In this document: positions 38,561 to 49,040 of the stretch, piece after piece
Layout of the letters: each line of letters starts with the position of its first letter
Position numbering within the stretch: the stretch's first letter is position 1
Assembly (NCBI GenBank): GCA_035772405.1
Contig: JAYKKM010000311.1
Span: 434,001 to 498,000 of the forward strand
Direction: 5' to 3'
Source: Chrysogorgia sp. JL179-B06
Taxonomy: Eukaryota > Cnidaria > Anthozoa > Scleralcyonacea > Chrysogorgiidae
DNA: 64,000 bases
Position numbers and translations under genes: made by a program
Notes under the pieces: model-generated
Database searches by the model: none
Told to the model about the DNA's origin: nothing
What the model saw: the letters and a program-made list of their open reading frames with translations, nothing else

Positions 38561-41500
38561 GTGGAAAATAATACTAACCTAGATCATCCAGTGATTTCAG
38601 AAACTCACACCCATAATACATATGAATCCCATCATATGTCACTACCATCCTTTGGTATTCCTAATACCAGGGGTTTCAAGATAGCCTCCATTAACCTGGT
38701 TAGTTTGTATAAGCATATTGATCAACTTAGAATTTATATGCTTGACAAAGCTGTTGATATTCTAGCTGTAAACGAGACACGTCTTGACCATACTATTTCC
38801 AAATGGTGAAATTAATATTCCAGGTTATGATTTTGAGAGAAAAGATCGGAACAGATTTGGGGGTGGTGTAGGACTTTACATTAGAAGCTCCATTAACTAC
38901 AAATGTCTGACAAGTCTGAAAGAAAATGACATTGAGATGCTTTTTATTCAGGTAACTAAACCTAAAACCAAGCCCTTCATTGTAGGAACCTGGTATAGAC
39001 CTCCAGGAACTACAATTGAAACTATAAATAATTTTGAAATGGTTCCTGAAAATTTAGAAATTTATAATATGGAAGTAAATATTATAGGTGATCTAAATTG
39101 TAATGTTGGAGCCTCACCACCTGATCATAAAACTATAAAATTATTGGATATTTGCAATATGTATCAGTATAGCCAATTAATTGAGCAGCCTACACGTATT
39201 GCTAAGGACACATCTTCCATAATTGACTTATTTTTAACAAATGATCCCCTCAAATACTCTCATATTGGAGTGTCAAATATTGGATTGAGTGATCATAGTC
39301 TTATATATGCAACAAGAAATATTTGTATTTCAAAACCAAGTCCTAAATTAGTAAAATGTAGATGCTTTAGAAAATTTGATCCTTTGAAATTCAGAAATGA
39401 TCTTGCTATAGCTCCCTGGCATCTTATAGAGAGGGAAAACAATCCAGATAGAGCATGGGACATATGGCAGCAGATTTTTTGGACACTGCTGATAAACATG
39501 CACCTTGTAAGACTAAGAGAATTCGGGGAAAACCTTCACCATGGATCACACAAGATCTAAAAAAACAAATGTTTGAAAGAGACAATTCTAAAAAAGTAGC
39601 TTTGAAATTTTTTAACGATGAAAATTGGGCAAAATACAAATTTCTAAAAAACAAAGTTAACTACGATATTAAAACAGCAAAAACTGACTATTTTAATAAT
39701 TATTTTAAAGAAAATCATGGAGATATCAGGAAAACCTGGAAAGGAATAAACAAAGTAATAGGGAATGAACCCAAGACCACCAAAATAAATAAACTTGATA
39801 TAGGAGATATTACATATGATACCCCTAGTGATATTAGTGCAAGTTTAAACAAACATTTCTCGGAAATTGGACCTACTCTAGCTTCAAAGATACCTGATAC
39901 TCCTTCTAATTTTAGAGATTATATTACTCCTTCTAATCATACATTTGCTTTGGAACAAACTTCTTGTGGAGTGATATTACATTTACTCAATAAATTGCCC
40001 AACAATAAAGCAACTGGACTCGATAACATATCTAGTCGCCTATTAAAGGAAGCAGTTCCTGTAGTAATACAATCCTTGACATATATAATTAATTTATCAA
40101 TCGCCACTGGAATTTTCCCCAAGGAGTGGAAGCTCGCTAAAGTCTTGCCAATTTTTAAAGAAGACAACCGAGCTGACCCTAATAACTATAGACCTATCTC
40201 TGTCCTTCCTATTGTTAGTAAACTGATTGAAAAGATTGTATTTAATCAGCTTTATATTTATTTAAATGAAAATAATCTTTTAACTGAATCTCAATCAGGT
40301 TTCAAGCCTATGTTTTCCACTGAAACAACATTACTTGAAAGTACCAATGAATGGTACAATAATATTGATGACAACCTTTTAAATGGTGTGATATTTCTGG
40401 ATCTAAAAAAAGCTTTCGACACCATGGACCACTCAATTATAATAAAAAAACTAGAACTTTATGGAGTTAGGTTTGAATCTCTTGATTGGTTTAAATCTTA
40501 CCTAACTGATAGAAGACAGCAAACCTTTGTTAATGGAGTGCTGTCAGATGTTTGTTCACTAAATTGTGGAATACCACAAGGGTCCATTCTAGGACCACTA
40601 CTATTTATTCTATATATAAATGATCTCCCTTCATGTAATTTGTTTTCCAAACCAAGAATGTATGCAGATGATACCACCATGACTTCAGCAAATGCGGATC
40701 CAAATATCCTTAATGCGCAAATGAACCACGATATCAATGTGAATCACGAATGGTTAAAAGCAAACAAATTAACCTTGAATGTTGGGAAAACAAAGTACAT
40801 GATAATAGGGAGTCAGTTTATGTTATCTCAAATACCTAAAGATTTTAAGATACAGATAAACAATGTATCCCTTATAAGAGAAACAATGTATAAATCTCTT
40901 GGGATCCACATAGATGAAAATCTAACTTGGAAAACACATATTGACATAGTTTCAAAAATTTTTTTTGCAGGTCTTGCAGTTTTGAAACGTGTAAGCCCAA
41001 CGATACCGTCTGAGACAAGATTAAATATGTACAAGGCACTGATCTTGCCATATTTTGATTATTGCAGCCCTGTTTGGGGCAACATTGGGAAAGGTCTATC
41101 AGAAAGACTCCAAAAATTGCAAAATAGGGCTGCAAGGATAGTGACACTCTCAAGTTATGAGATTAATAGTCACTCTAATGAAATACTGGATGTTCTAGGT
41201 TGGGAAAAACTAGAACACAGAAGAAATATGCAACTTGCTGTGCTAATGTACAAAATCTACAACAACCTTTCTCCATTGTACTTGAGGAAGATTTTTTCTA
41301 AAACGTCAAATGTTCATTCTTACAATGTGAGAAATTCTGAAAAAAATCTATACATTCCTAGATATAAATCCGAAAAAGGAAAATGTAGTCTTCATTATAG
41401 GGGCTCTGTCCTTTGGAATAAAATCCCTTTTGAGGTTAGAGATCAAACTAACATACGATCATTTAAACTGGGTATGACAAAAATTGTAAATATTCTGTAA
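38561..41500 (+). pseudogene. LINE ORF2: APE-type endonuclease and reverse transcriptase
   Basis: The endonuclease is in two frames (KIASINLVSL, LAVNETRLD; then GGGVGLYIR, IIGDLNCN, IDLFLT, LSDHSLIY), changed near 38800. A further change near 39480 enters the 681-residue RT frame: NNYRPISVLP, FLDLKKAFDTMDH, GIPQGSILGPLLF, YADDTTM, and a C-terminal LINE tail (YRGSVLWNKIP). At least two frameshifts. Confidence 0.92.
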
Positions 41501-41681
41501 AATATTCTTCATTTTAAATTTTATATTGTTAGTTTATTAATAGTTCAGTTTTTATACATTTTTATATATTTCTTTAATATTGTAACACGGCTCTCTGGAA
41601 GACCATTTATGTAAAATGAAGCGATACCGTGTTTTTAAATAAAGATGATGATGATGATGATGATGACCTCGATATTTCAAA

Positions 41682-41867
41682 ATGTTGTTAGTAGAGGCGT
41701 TTGGGACTCGGGTGGATAATTTACAGAACCTCTTATCATCATTGAAGGGAAAAGATATAAATATTAAAAATAATAGTGTAGAATTAGCAAACTCAACACC
41801 TTCATTAAACATTAAACCTTGCTTGCTCATGGGAAACAGAGGGAAACAAATGTTTTGGTCTTTGTAA
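41682..41867 (+). pseudogene. Unknown short frame after the LINE
   Basis: 61 residues (VDNLQNLLSSLKGKD and others) directly after the LINE tail, in the orientation of the interrupted gene at 36865. Possibly its 3' part. Confidence 0.3.
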
Positions 41868-41974
41868 TGTTTTTAAAATAATAAACTGTTGACAGAAAGT
41901 TAGAAACAGAAAAAATATATATCGAGTTTTATATTTTTGTGTAAAAATTTTTATTACAAGAAAAATAAATATTC

Positions 41975-42325
41975 TTAAAAATTAATTTGTTGTGGAATTA
42001 TTGAGTAAACATTATTTATTAGTTTAATTTTTTTATACAAGAGATGATCACTCTTAGTATCAATAATTGTTTTTAGGGTTATTCCCTTCTCTTCAACTAA
42101 TCCCTGTTTAATAACTTTCAGAGTTAGTTCGTAGACTTGAGGTGGAGAACAAAATGGGGGATTACATTCTTTACATAGTATAGCAGATTTACAATCCTCT
42201 ACCAAATACGTATAGTTAGGAAAATGTTTTTCAAGAAAATGACATGAATAATAACGAGGAGTATAGTCATAATATGCTACATCCCTATAATTGACACAGG
42301 TTACGAGATCTTGTTCTTGATTCAT
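41975..42325 (-). CDS. Family A protein of AT-rich virus-like block
   Basis: 116 residues: Tyr-rich start (VAYYDYTPRYYSCHF), FPNYTYLVEDCKSAI, paired CxxC (LCKEC), PPQVYELTLKVI and LLYKKIKLI. TATATATAAG lies about 45 bases upstream. It is a paralogue of 42423-42839 and 35826-36092. The family was not recognised. The frame is intact. Confidence 0.55.
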   Translation of the reverse strand: MNQEQDLVTCVNYRDVAYYDYTPRYYSCHFLEKHFPNYTYLVEDCKSAILCKECNPPFCSPPQVYELTLKVIKQGLVEEKGITLKTIIDTKSDHLLYKKIKLINNVYSIIPQQINF

Positions 42326-42422
42326 CTTGTTCTAGATATCAATATGATTAAATCAAATGTGTAATCTTATATATATAATAAATAAAAAAGGAAAAACAAG
42401 AATTTTTTTTTAAAAAAAGTTT

Positions 42423-42839
42423 TTATTGAGTATATGCTACAGCTTTCATGAAATTATTAGAATATATTATTAGTTTAATTTCTTTTTGTAAAAGATCAGA
42501 AGCATCATAGTCAACAATTGTTGTTATGTTTTCACCCAGACATGAACAATTCCATTCATCATTTTCATGTTCATGTTTCTTTTTAACTTCCAGAGCTAAG
42601 TAATATGCTTGAGGAGGAGGTGTTGAGGGTATATCACCAATACATTCGCAAAATGCCGTATGTTGATATTTCTTTACAACATAGGTAAAGTGATGTAATT
42701 CTTTTGCTAGAAAACTACTTGCATAATAGTTATTCTCATCTTCAAAGTAGGGGTTAAAGTCATCAGCAGTTATTCTTTTATATTTTCTACCGTTATGTTC
42801 ATCACAATCACGATAGGGCACATGTGAATTCGACATCAT
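42423..42839 (-). CDS. Family A protein, longer paralogue
   Basis: 138 residues. Shares YYASSFLAKELHHFTYVVK, FCEC, PPPQAYYLALEV and LLQKEIKLI with its neighbour. A TATATAAAC box is found upstream. It lies in tandem with 41975-42325, which suggests local duplication, as in multigene families of large DNA viruses. Confidence 0.55.
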   Translation of the reverse strand: MMSNSHVPYRDCDEHNGRKYKRITADDFNPYFEDENNYYASSFLAKELHHFTYVVKKYQHTAFCECIGDIPSTPPPQAYYLALEVKKKHEHENDEWNCSCLGENITTIVDYDASDLLQKEIKLIIYSNNFMKAVAYTQ

Positions 42840-43023
42840 TCACAATAACGTTTAAACATTTCGGTAACCCGTTTATATATAATTTTTTATAAAAAAGATA
42901 TAAAAAGAAAAAAATCAAAATAGAAAAACAGATATTCTAAAATAAAAAATATATAAAAAAAAATCAAAAGAAATTTTATTAGGATATAAATAAAAATGTG
43001 AAAAAATGTTTTTACAAAATATC

Positions 43024-43209
43024 ATGGAATCCGTGGAAACAGTAGATGCACGATATAATAGATTATTCTATTCAAAATATCCCTGTGGACAATGTCTTAC
43101 CGGAAATATGTGTGGGGAAGTGTGTGCGAATTATACACCGTGGAAAGATTCAAAACAAAAACGTTGTTGTAGATTAAAGAGATGGTTGTTAAAGAAGATA
43201 TGTTGTTAA
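43024..43209 (+). CDS. Family B small Cys-rich protein
   Basis: Start chosen at MESVETVDARYNRLFY, because the upstream ATG at 43006 is only about 20 bases from the TATAAATA box. 61 residues with CGQC, MCGEVC and a basic WLLKKICC end. Paralogue of the next gene. Confidence 0.5.
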   Translation: MESVETVDARYNRLFYSKYPCGQCLTGNMCGEVCANYTPWKDSKQKRCCRLKRWLLKKICC

Positions 43210-43295
43210 AAGATTTAAAGAAGAAAATCCATTAAAAAAAAATAAGAAACAGTATAAATAAGAGTAAAAAAATAGTTGTTTTTATATTTGTTAAA

Positions 43296-43508
43296 ATGGA
43301 ACGTATAGAAACAGCAGATGAACGATTTGAAAGATTATATTATGACAAACACATATGTGGAAGATGTATTAACAAACGACCGTGTGCGATTCATCCAGAT
43401 GAATTAAAACTTTCTAGACTAAACAGTTTTAAACGTTGGTTGTTAAACAAGTTAAATATACGGTGGAAATATACAGTGAATGTTTCAGTGGAAATAGATC
43501 ACGAATAG
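43296..43508 (+). CDS. Family B small Cys-containing protein
   Basis: 70 residues: MERIETADERFERLYY, CGRC, then FKRWLLNKL, colinear with 43024-43209. A TATAAATA box lies about 45 bases upstream. Tandem duplicates with conserved spacing support real genes. Confidence 0.5.
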   Translation: MERIETADERFERLYYDKHICGRCINKRPCAIHPDELKLSRLNSFKRWLLNKLNIRWKYTVNVSVEIDHE

Positions 43509-43546
43509 AAGAAAAGACGTCGAAGTTTTTTTTTAAAAAGATTTAA

Positions 43547-43796
43547 ATGGCTGTACGAGAGCGTGATTTTGGTGAAATTGTTTATCCCGACATTCAATAT
43601 TTATCACATGCTGAATTGTTTTTAGATAGAAAAAACACGAGATTCAACGTTTTATTTTTTGGAATGGAGAGAGCACCCCTATCAGTTTAGATGTGCTGAT
43701 TATGATTATAAATATTTTAACATTTATGTGGAAGATAAAATGAACAATCTATATTTCGGAAACGATATGGTGGAAAAAGATATTATAGATTTTTAA
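43547..43796 (+). pseudogene. Unknown virus-like gene, frame change
   Basis: MAVRERDFGEIVYPDIQYL stops at 43688-43690. The overlapping frame EHPYQFRCADYDYKYFNIYV continues to 43796. One small indel near 43640-43670 would join them. Confidence 0.4.
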
Positions 43797-43816
43797 TAAC
43801 CGGTTTTAGCTGGACT

Positions 43817-44208
43817 ATGTCATTTTATGATCAGTTGGTGGGAAAACATGTAGTATTTATTGATAGAGACCGAGATTACCCACGTTAATTTCGACCCTTG
43901 ATTGTTTTGAGATAAATAATATTCCATGTTATTCAAAAGCGTTTTTGTATGGTAAATGTAAGGATTCAAGATTTAGATTAGTAAATTATCATTTACGTGA
44001 AAATTTTGATGGTCAAGAGCTTTATTTAGTTCTTATTAAAGATGAAAATATATTATCTGTACTTAATGTGATTTATGGTACCAGTAATGGGAATTATATT
44101 GTAACATTAATAAATAAAATACATTTTGATAAATCTATGTTGCAAATACATGTATATTTTAATTCTTGTGGGGAATTATGTAATAATTTTAATGAATTAA
44201 ATATTTGA
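43817..44208 (+). pseudogene. Unknown virus-like gene, frame changes
   Basis: MSFYDQLVGKHVVFIDRDR stops near 43888. A second frame from about 43888 (LDCFEINNIPCYSKAF, then GKCKDSRFRLVNYHL) runs to 44208. Family not recognised. Confidence 0.4.
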
Positions 44209-44314
44209 AATAAAACAGTTAAAAATATCGAGAAAGCGTTTTTTTATTTATTCAGCTTAATGAATTTGAAAGCTATATAAAGAGTAAAAATATGACATTT
44301 CAAATCACAGCATT

Positions 44315-44892
44315 ATGATTGAAACAATTTTAAGAGTTGTTCTTTATTTTCAATATTTTAACCAAGGAGAAATTGGATATTTATTTTGGTTATGTGGATT
44401 ATTTGATTATTATCTTGGAAAATATGTTATATGTCCCAGGATGAATTGTGAAAACATTCACCCCCGCGAAGAAAGCTATACAGTTTATATGAAAAAATCA
44501 AGGGAACCTGTGGAATGGAACCCCATTTTATTCTAGAAGATCGTTTCTCTTGTATGATACCGAATTTACAAGCAAGTCAAAGAAAATATTCCTTGAAGAG
44601 ATCATGGCTTCAACAACGTACTATACTAGTTGAATCAGACGCCCTGTGCTGTAGTTTTTTTTCATTCCCTGATTGTTTTAAGGGATTATTTATTATATTA
44701 CCCCTTGAAAGCCACCACTCAGATTTATTTCAATGTTTAAAAACCAATGATAAGTATCATTATACATATTTTGTACAAAATCTAACCTTTGAAAGAAAAT
44801 GCTTATCTTATACCCTGGGTTTTGGAAAAGAAAGTTTAGTAAGCAAATTTAAACACATACATAACCAGAAAGGTGATTTTGCTCTTTTTTAA
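44315..44892 (+). pseudogene. Unknown virus-like gene in two overlapping frames
   Basis: MIETILRVVLYFQYF (44315-44536), with a TATATAAAG box about 40 bases upstream, overlaps a frame (44515-44892) with RKYSLKRSWLQQRTI and a Phe-rich middle. Probably one gene with a shift near 44520. Confidence 0.4.
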
Positions 44893-44906
44893 ATATTTAT
44901 TTGTTA

Positions 44907-45503
44907 ATGGTAGAACCTAGTATTTTCAATTCTTATGCTTATTGTAGTTCAATTAAAAATCTTATCATGATCACTTCATGTTTTATATTTTCTTGTCGTA
45001 AACATAACCCTATAGGAAGTTTACTCAATAGACAAAAAAAAGGTCTTTCTGAAAAAAATATTAGATATGAGTTTGGGCATTTTATATATTATATAAGAAA
45101 TGGTAAAGTATCCTTTGATAAATGTCGGTATAAAAATTGTAAGAGTAAAAGTTATTTTTTTGAGTTTGATCCTTTGAAATTAAGTATTTTAAACAAAAGT
45201 AATTATGATTTAAATAGAAATCACACCCCAGTATTATATTCTGTGCATGTTACGCGAGAAAATGGGGTGGGAATTATAGGAGAATTTAAGTGTAAAGAGA
45301 AAATATTTGCAAATGTAAAAATGTATGATGAAAATGTAATAGAATTATTTTTGATGATAAAAAATTATATAAAAACAACATTGAATTATAATTTAGCTTC
45401 ATACAATCCTATGTATGAAATGACTGAGTCGAATGTTAATTGGGATATTTTTTATAAAAGTATTAGTGAACAAACGTGTAATGTAAAAAAAAAATGGAAT
45501 TAA
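44907..45503 (+). CDS. Unknown 198-aa protein of AT-rich block
   Basis: Start at ATG 44907. Intact frame with a hydrophobic N-terminus (NLIMITSCFIFSC), a CRYKNCKSKSYFFEF motif and an Asn/Tyr-rich remainder. It overlaps the next gene by 10 bases. No family was recognised. Confidence 0.5.
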   Translation: MVEPSIFNSYAYCSSIKNLIMITSCFIFSCRKHNPIGSLLNRQKKGLSEKNIRYEFGHFIYYIRNGKVSFDKCRYKNCKSKSYFFEFDPLKLSILNKSNYDLNRNHTPVLYSVHVTRENGVGIIGEFKCKEKIFANVKMYDENVIELFLMIKNYIKTTLNYNLASYNPMYEMTESNVNWDIFYKSISEQTCNVKKKWN

Positions 45504-45977
45504 AAGACTGTATAAAATTTAAAGTGTTTGCGTATGATGTTTTACGAATGGAAGAAGACGAAGAAAAAGAAAAAGAGTTTTGGATGAAATGTGGGAGATT
45601 TTGTTTTGCCCTTCGAAAATTTTATATGGAAAAAAATGAAAAATGGAAAATAAGTGAATGTTGTAAAACTATTCATGAAATATCTATGTGTAATTTAACG
45701 AATGCTGGAAATTACAGTAAAAAAAAAGATTTGTTGGATTTCATGAGGGGGTTGATCCTTTATATATTCAACAATATATGGAAATTTAGATGAATTTTAC
45801 GTAAAAATCTATAAAAGAAAAAATATATCAGTTTTGATTTATTTTATTTTTGAAACCATTCATTCTTTTTCCGATGGAAATGGGAGAATAGGGAAAGCAC
45901 TTGTTGCATTTCTAGAAAATAAAATAGAATGTAAAATAAAAACAAAAAACAACATAGAAAGTTATGTAAAATTTTAG
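45494..45977 (+). pseudogene. Fic-domain gene relic
   Basis: 99 codons from ATG 45494 (ECCKTIHEISMCNL, NAGNYSKK) run into a frame change near 45740. The third frame then reads ETIHSFSDGNGRIGKALVAF, a near-perfect Fic catalytic motif (HxFx-D/E-GNGR-x-G/R), ending at 45975-45977. Fic proteins transfer AMP or related groups to target proteins. Here the final Arg of the motif is Lys and the frame is broken twice, so it is not expected to work. Confidence 0.7.
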
Positions 45978-46161
45978 GAGTTATGCAAAGAAAACAAAAT
46001 AGTTTATTTGATATAAAATGTTGTAATCAATTATACATGTTATTAGTGTAATAAAATTTTTTTCATTTTGATGGAATAAAATTTTTTGTGAGGAGGGTAT
46101 AAATAAGCACTGTCCCTACAGTGATTCATCATTTACCCTTCACTTGGGAACAGATTCAGAG

Positions 46162-46390
46162 ATGGTGGAACTTTATGCGAGACAACAACATGACCATTTT
46201 TATAAAATGCAATCGTATACAGATTTGTCTGCAAAAATAATTGCACAAAAAAATCAACGGCAATGCTATTCTCGCAAAAGTATATCGTACAAATAAAAGA
46301 TGTGACAAGTACACATACAATAGCGCTGTTGAAGTGAAAAATGATCATATTCCTTCATTGTTGAATGTTCTTAATATGATTAGCATTTAA
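46162..46390 (+). pseudogene. Unknown virus-like gene, frame change
   Basis: A strong TATAAATAAG box at about 46098 precedes MVELYARQQHDHFYKMQ (stop at 46294-46296). An overlapping frame (INGNAILAKVYRTNKR...VKNDHIPSLLNVL) continues to 46390. A shift in the A-rich run near 46245 is likely. Confidence 0.45.
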
Positions 46391-46429
46391 GAGAAATTGG
46401 TGCAAATATTTTTTGAAGTGGTAAGATTT

Positions 46430-47668
46430 CATTCATTCATTCATTCATTCATTCATTCATATTTTATTTGATTAGGCAGGTTAAAAGGTCCGTCAACTAG
46501 ATAGCTGATGTGGACCTGCCATTTAGCTATAGTGTAAAATTTACAATAGTTATATCCTAATTATAAAATCCATAATTAAAATTTGTATCTAAAAGTATAT
46601 AAAATCATTTTTTTTGTTGTTATTAACAGCTGCTTCTTTCAAGAAGCTTATTTTGTTAAGACTTTCTACATCTTTCCTAAGTTTTAATTTAAAAGTATCT
46701 TTGTTTGTTGTTGTTTTAACATCTTCACTTAGCTGGTTCCATGCTATAGGACCTCTATATCGCAAAGAGGTTCGTCCTTTTTCGGTTTTACACCTAACAA
46801 CATCAAAATTTTGGTTCCTTCTCCCTGTTCTTCCGATCCGTTTGGTGAAAAGTTCTTGCAGTTCTTGTGGAGCTTTCATATAATATATGTCGTGCATTAG
46901 AGTTAGGATTCGTCTTTTATAAATAATGTTTAGTGGTTTCCATTTAACCTTTTGTAAAATTTGTTCATCTGTAAGTCCTTCTTGCGTAATATTAAATATC
47001 ATCTTTGCTGCTCTTACATGGTAATGATCCAAGTCATTTAACAGCGAAGGGGAGCATGTTCCCCAGACTAATATGCCATATGACACGTTTGATATGATTG
47101 ATTTGTAGTATATTTCCTCCAACACATGCCTTGGTAGATATTTCATTCTTCTTAATTGTGACAATTTTGCACTAAAAGATTTAGCCACCTTTCTGAGCTG
47201 TTCATTCCACGTAAGTTTATTGTCTATTTTAACACCGAGCGATTGCGTGGTTGATACAACTTTTATTTGGATTTCTCCAAATCGTATAGGTAGTATTGGC
47301 CCAGTGAATGGTCGTTGTTTTATTATCATAGCTTCTGTTTTATCTAAATTTACCGTCACCTTGTTCTTGCTACACCATTGCTGTATTTCACTTGCTATCT
47401 TATTTAATTTCCCTATGGTTGCGTCAATGTTGTCCGCAATAACATAAGCAGTAGTGTCGTCAGCGAACATATACAACCATCCTTCAGTGATATTGTCTGG
47501 TAGGTCGTCGACATATATTTTGAATAGTCGCGGTCCTAGTAGAGATCCTTGTGGTACTCCATATTTCACAGTTTGTATTTCTGAATGTATACCATTTAGT
47601 TCTGTGTACTGCTGTCTGTTGTGTAGATAGTCTGTTAACCATTCATGCAGTTCCCCAGCCAAGCCCTT
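46430..47668 (-). mobile_element. 5'-truncated LINE with (GAAT)n tail
   Basis: The minus strand carries reverse-transcriptase motifs YGVPQGSLLGPRLF, FADDTTAY, SLGVKIDNKLTW and the C-terminal region YRGPIAWNQL. The 3' end is (ATTC/GAAT)n at 46430-46460. The 5' end is cut near 47668. TTTTTGAA is present at both borders and may be the target duplication. Confidence 0.85.
46589..47668 (-). pseudogene. LINE reverse transcriptase, C-terminal portion
   Basis: About 360 residues of RT palm, thumb and tail. The N-terminal fingers and the endonuclease are missing through 5' truncation. The frame itself is intact. Confidence 0.85.
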
Positions 47669-48190
47669 TTTGAAAATTGGAAAAAGCAAACATGCCGTTT
47701 GGTTGTACGTACAGATGCGTGGGGTGTTTTGGAAATTTGTTATCAACATCAAGATAACGAATTATCCGATGCAATGGAATTTGACGATGATCCAACACCA
47801 ACAACCAGCAACAACAACGCAACGTCAAGTGAAATCGTATGGTCTGATGACTGGGGTAGTTTTCATATTAAAAAGAAAGATTCCTTGGATGAATATATTA
47901 TTGCCCTGAGAAAGTATAATCATGCGACAGGCCATAAATCCCCACCTAGCACAGTCAAAAAACGAGCACTGAAGAAAAATAAACCCCTTATCACACTCAA
48001 TGTTGACGACGACGTTGGTGACGACGACAACGAAAAGATTAAGAAAATAAAAGTAGAAAGTGATGATGATGAGGTTTGTCACATTTTAAATCCAACAGTA
48101 ATTTCAGAAATTTTTTATTATCATTTTAGATGTCATACATGTCCAATACTGTCGAATAGATTCCATTCGTACGATTCGTACGATTCGTGA
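47669..48190 (+). CDS. Unknown acidic protein with basic stretches
   Basis: The frame continues out of the LINE border, so the true start is lost or disrupted. Seen: LVVRTDAWGVLEICYQ, acidic runs (MEFDDDP, DDDVGDDDNEK, ESDDDE) and basic KKRALKKNKP. Possibly the remains of a gene of the AT-rich block or of the host. The C-terminal RFHSYDSYDS comes from a repeat. Confidence 0.35.
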   Translation, partial: FENWKKQTCRLVVRTDAWGVLEICYQHQDNELSDAMEFDDDPTPTTSNNNATSSEIVWSDDWGSFHIKKKDSLDEYIIALRKYNHATGHKSPPSTVKKRALKKNKPLITLNVDDDVGDDDNEKIKKIKVESDDDEVCHILNPTVISEIFYYHFRCHTCPILSNRFHSYDSYDS

Positions 48191-48400
48191 AACCGTAACT
48201 TGATACCGCATGATGCTGAGCAGGAAGTAAGGAGAGTAGGAAGTAAGGCCAATCGTCCGATGGCCGGTGACGTTAACATGGTTACGCTGCATGTGACTTA
48301 GGTAGAAGAGGTACAGGGGAAAGTCCGTCCAATCGTCCGATTCGTCCGATTTGTCCGATCGTGACGAATCGTGAAATTGGTGACGTTTACATGGTTACGC
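48160..48400. repeat. Isolated inverted unit of the 60-kb satellite
   Basis: GTCCGTCCAATCGTCCGATT and TTGTCCGATCGTGACGAATC match, in reverse, the unit of the array at 60.27-62.28 kb. CTTAGGTAGAAGAGGTACAG matches its B-type linker. Confidence 0.7.
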
Positions 48401-49040
48401 TGCATATACTCCTAACATTACATCACTATCATGTGTTATTGCTTCGTTCTATTTATAAACCACGAAGCAACATATACATATATCACTTATTGCCAACATA
48501 TCACTATCATATATGTTATTGCTTCGTTCTATTTATAAACCATGTCGCAAGCGTGCCTCAGCGGCGGTCATCTTCAGAGTCATCCTAGACTCTGAAGATG
48601 ACCGCCGCTGCGGCCGTCGAAACGTCAGTCACCAACAACAGTCTTTCTCAAGACTACAACAACCTGCACGATCAACTTCACACATCTAATATGCATATAT
48701 CACTTATTGACAACATATTTTTATCACTTATTCCCAACATATCACTATCATATATGTTATTGCTTCGTTCTATTTATAAACCACGCAACATTGCCAATAT
48801 ATCATCAGCAATTAATATTCATCACTTTTAGTGATCATGAGCCGATCATTTACCGATCCCATAAATTTCGATACGATTTACTATCTGATCGACCGATTTA
48901 TCGCTGGTTACCGATATATTGATCACCATAAATTCTTAATAGTTGAATTTGGGGCCAAACTTCACTTCGCATTAGCTAGGCTTCATGTTTGTGTCGGTTC
49001 GGAGGGCGGATGAGCTGGGGTGTCAATGCAATCTGACTAT
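48401..49040. repeat. Short repeats and a perfect hairpin
   Basis: ATTGCTTCGTTCTATTTATA occurs three times (about 48438, 48514, 48756). A perfect 21-bp-arm palindrome lies at 48561-48608 (GCGGCGGTCATCTTCAGAGT...), loop ATCCTA. Confidence 0.7.

Larger units (their letters stand above)
37003..41668 (+). mobile_element. Full-length or near full-length LINE (CR1/L2/Jockey-like)
   Basis: Two-ORF non-LTR retrotransposon: ORF1 with SAP and SGNH esterase domains, ORF2 with endonuclease and reverse transcriptase, 3' end AATAAA then (GAT)n at 41644-41666. Several frameshifts make it inactive. It splits the AT-rich virus-like block. Confidence 0.88.
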
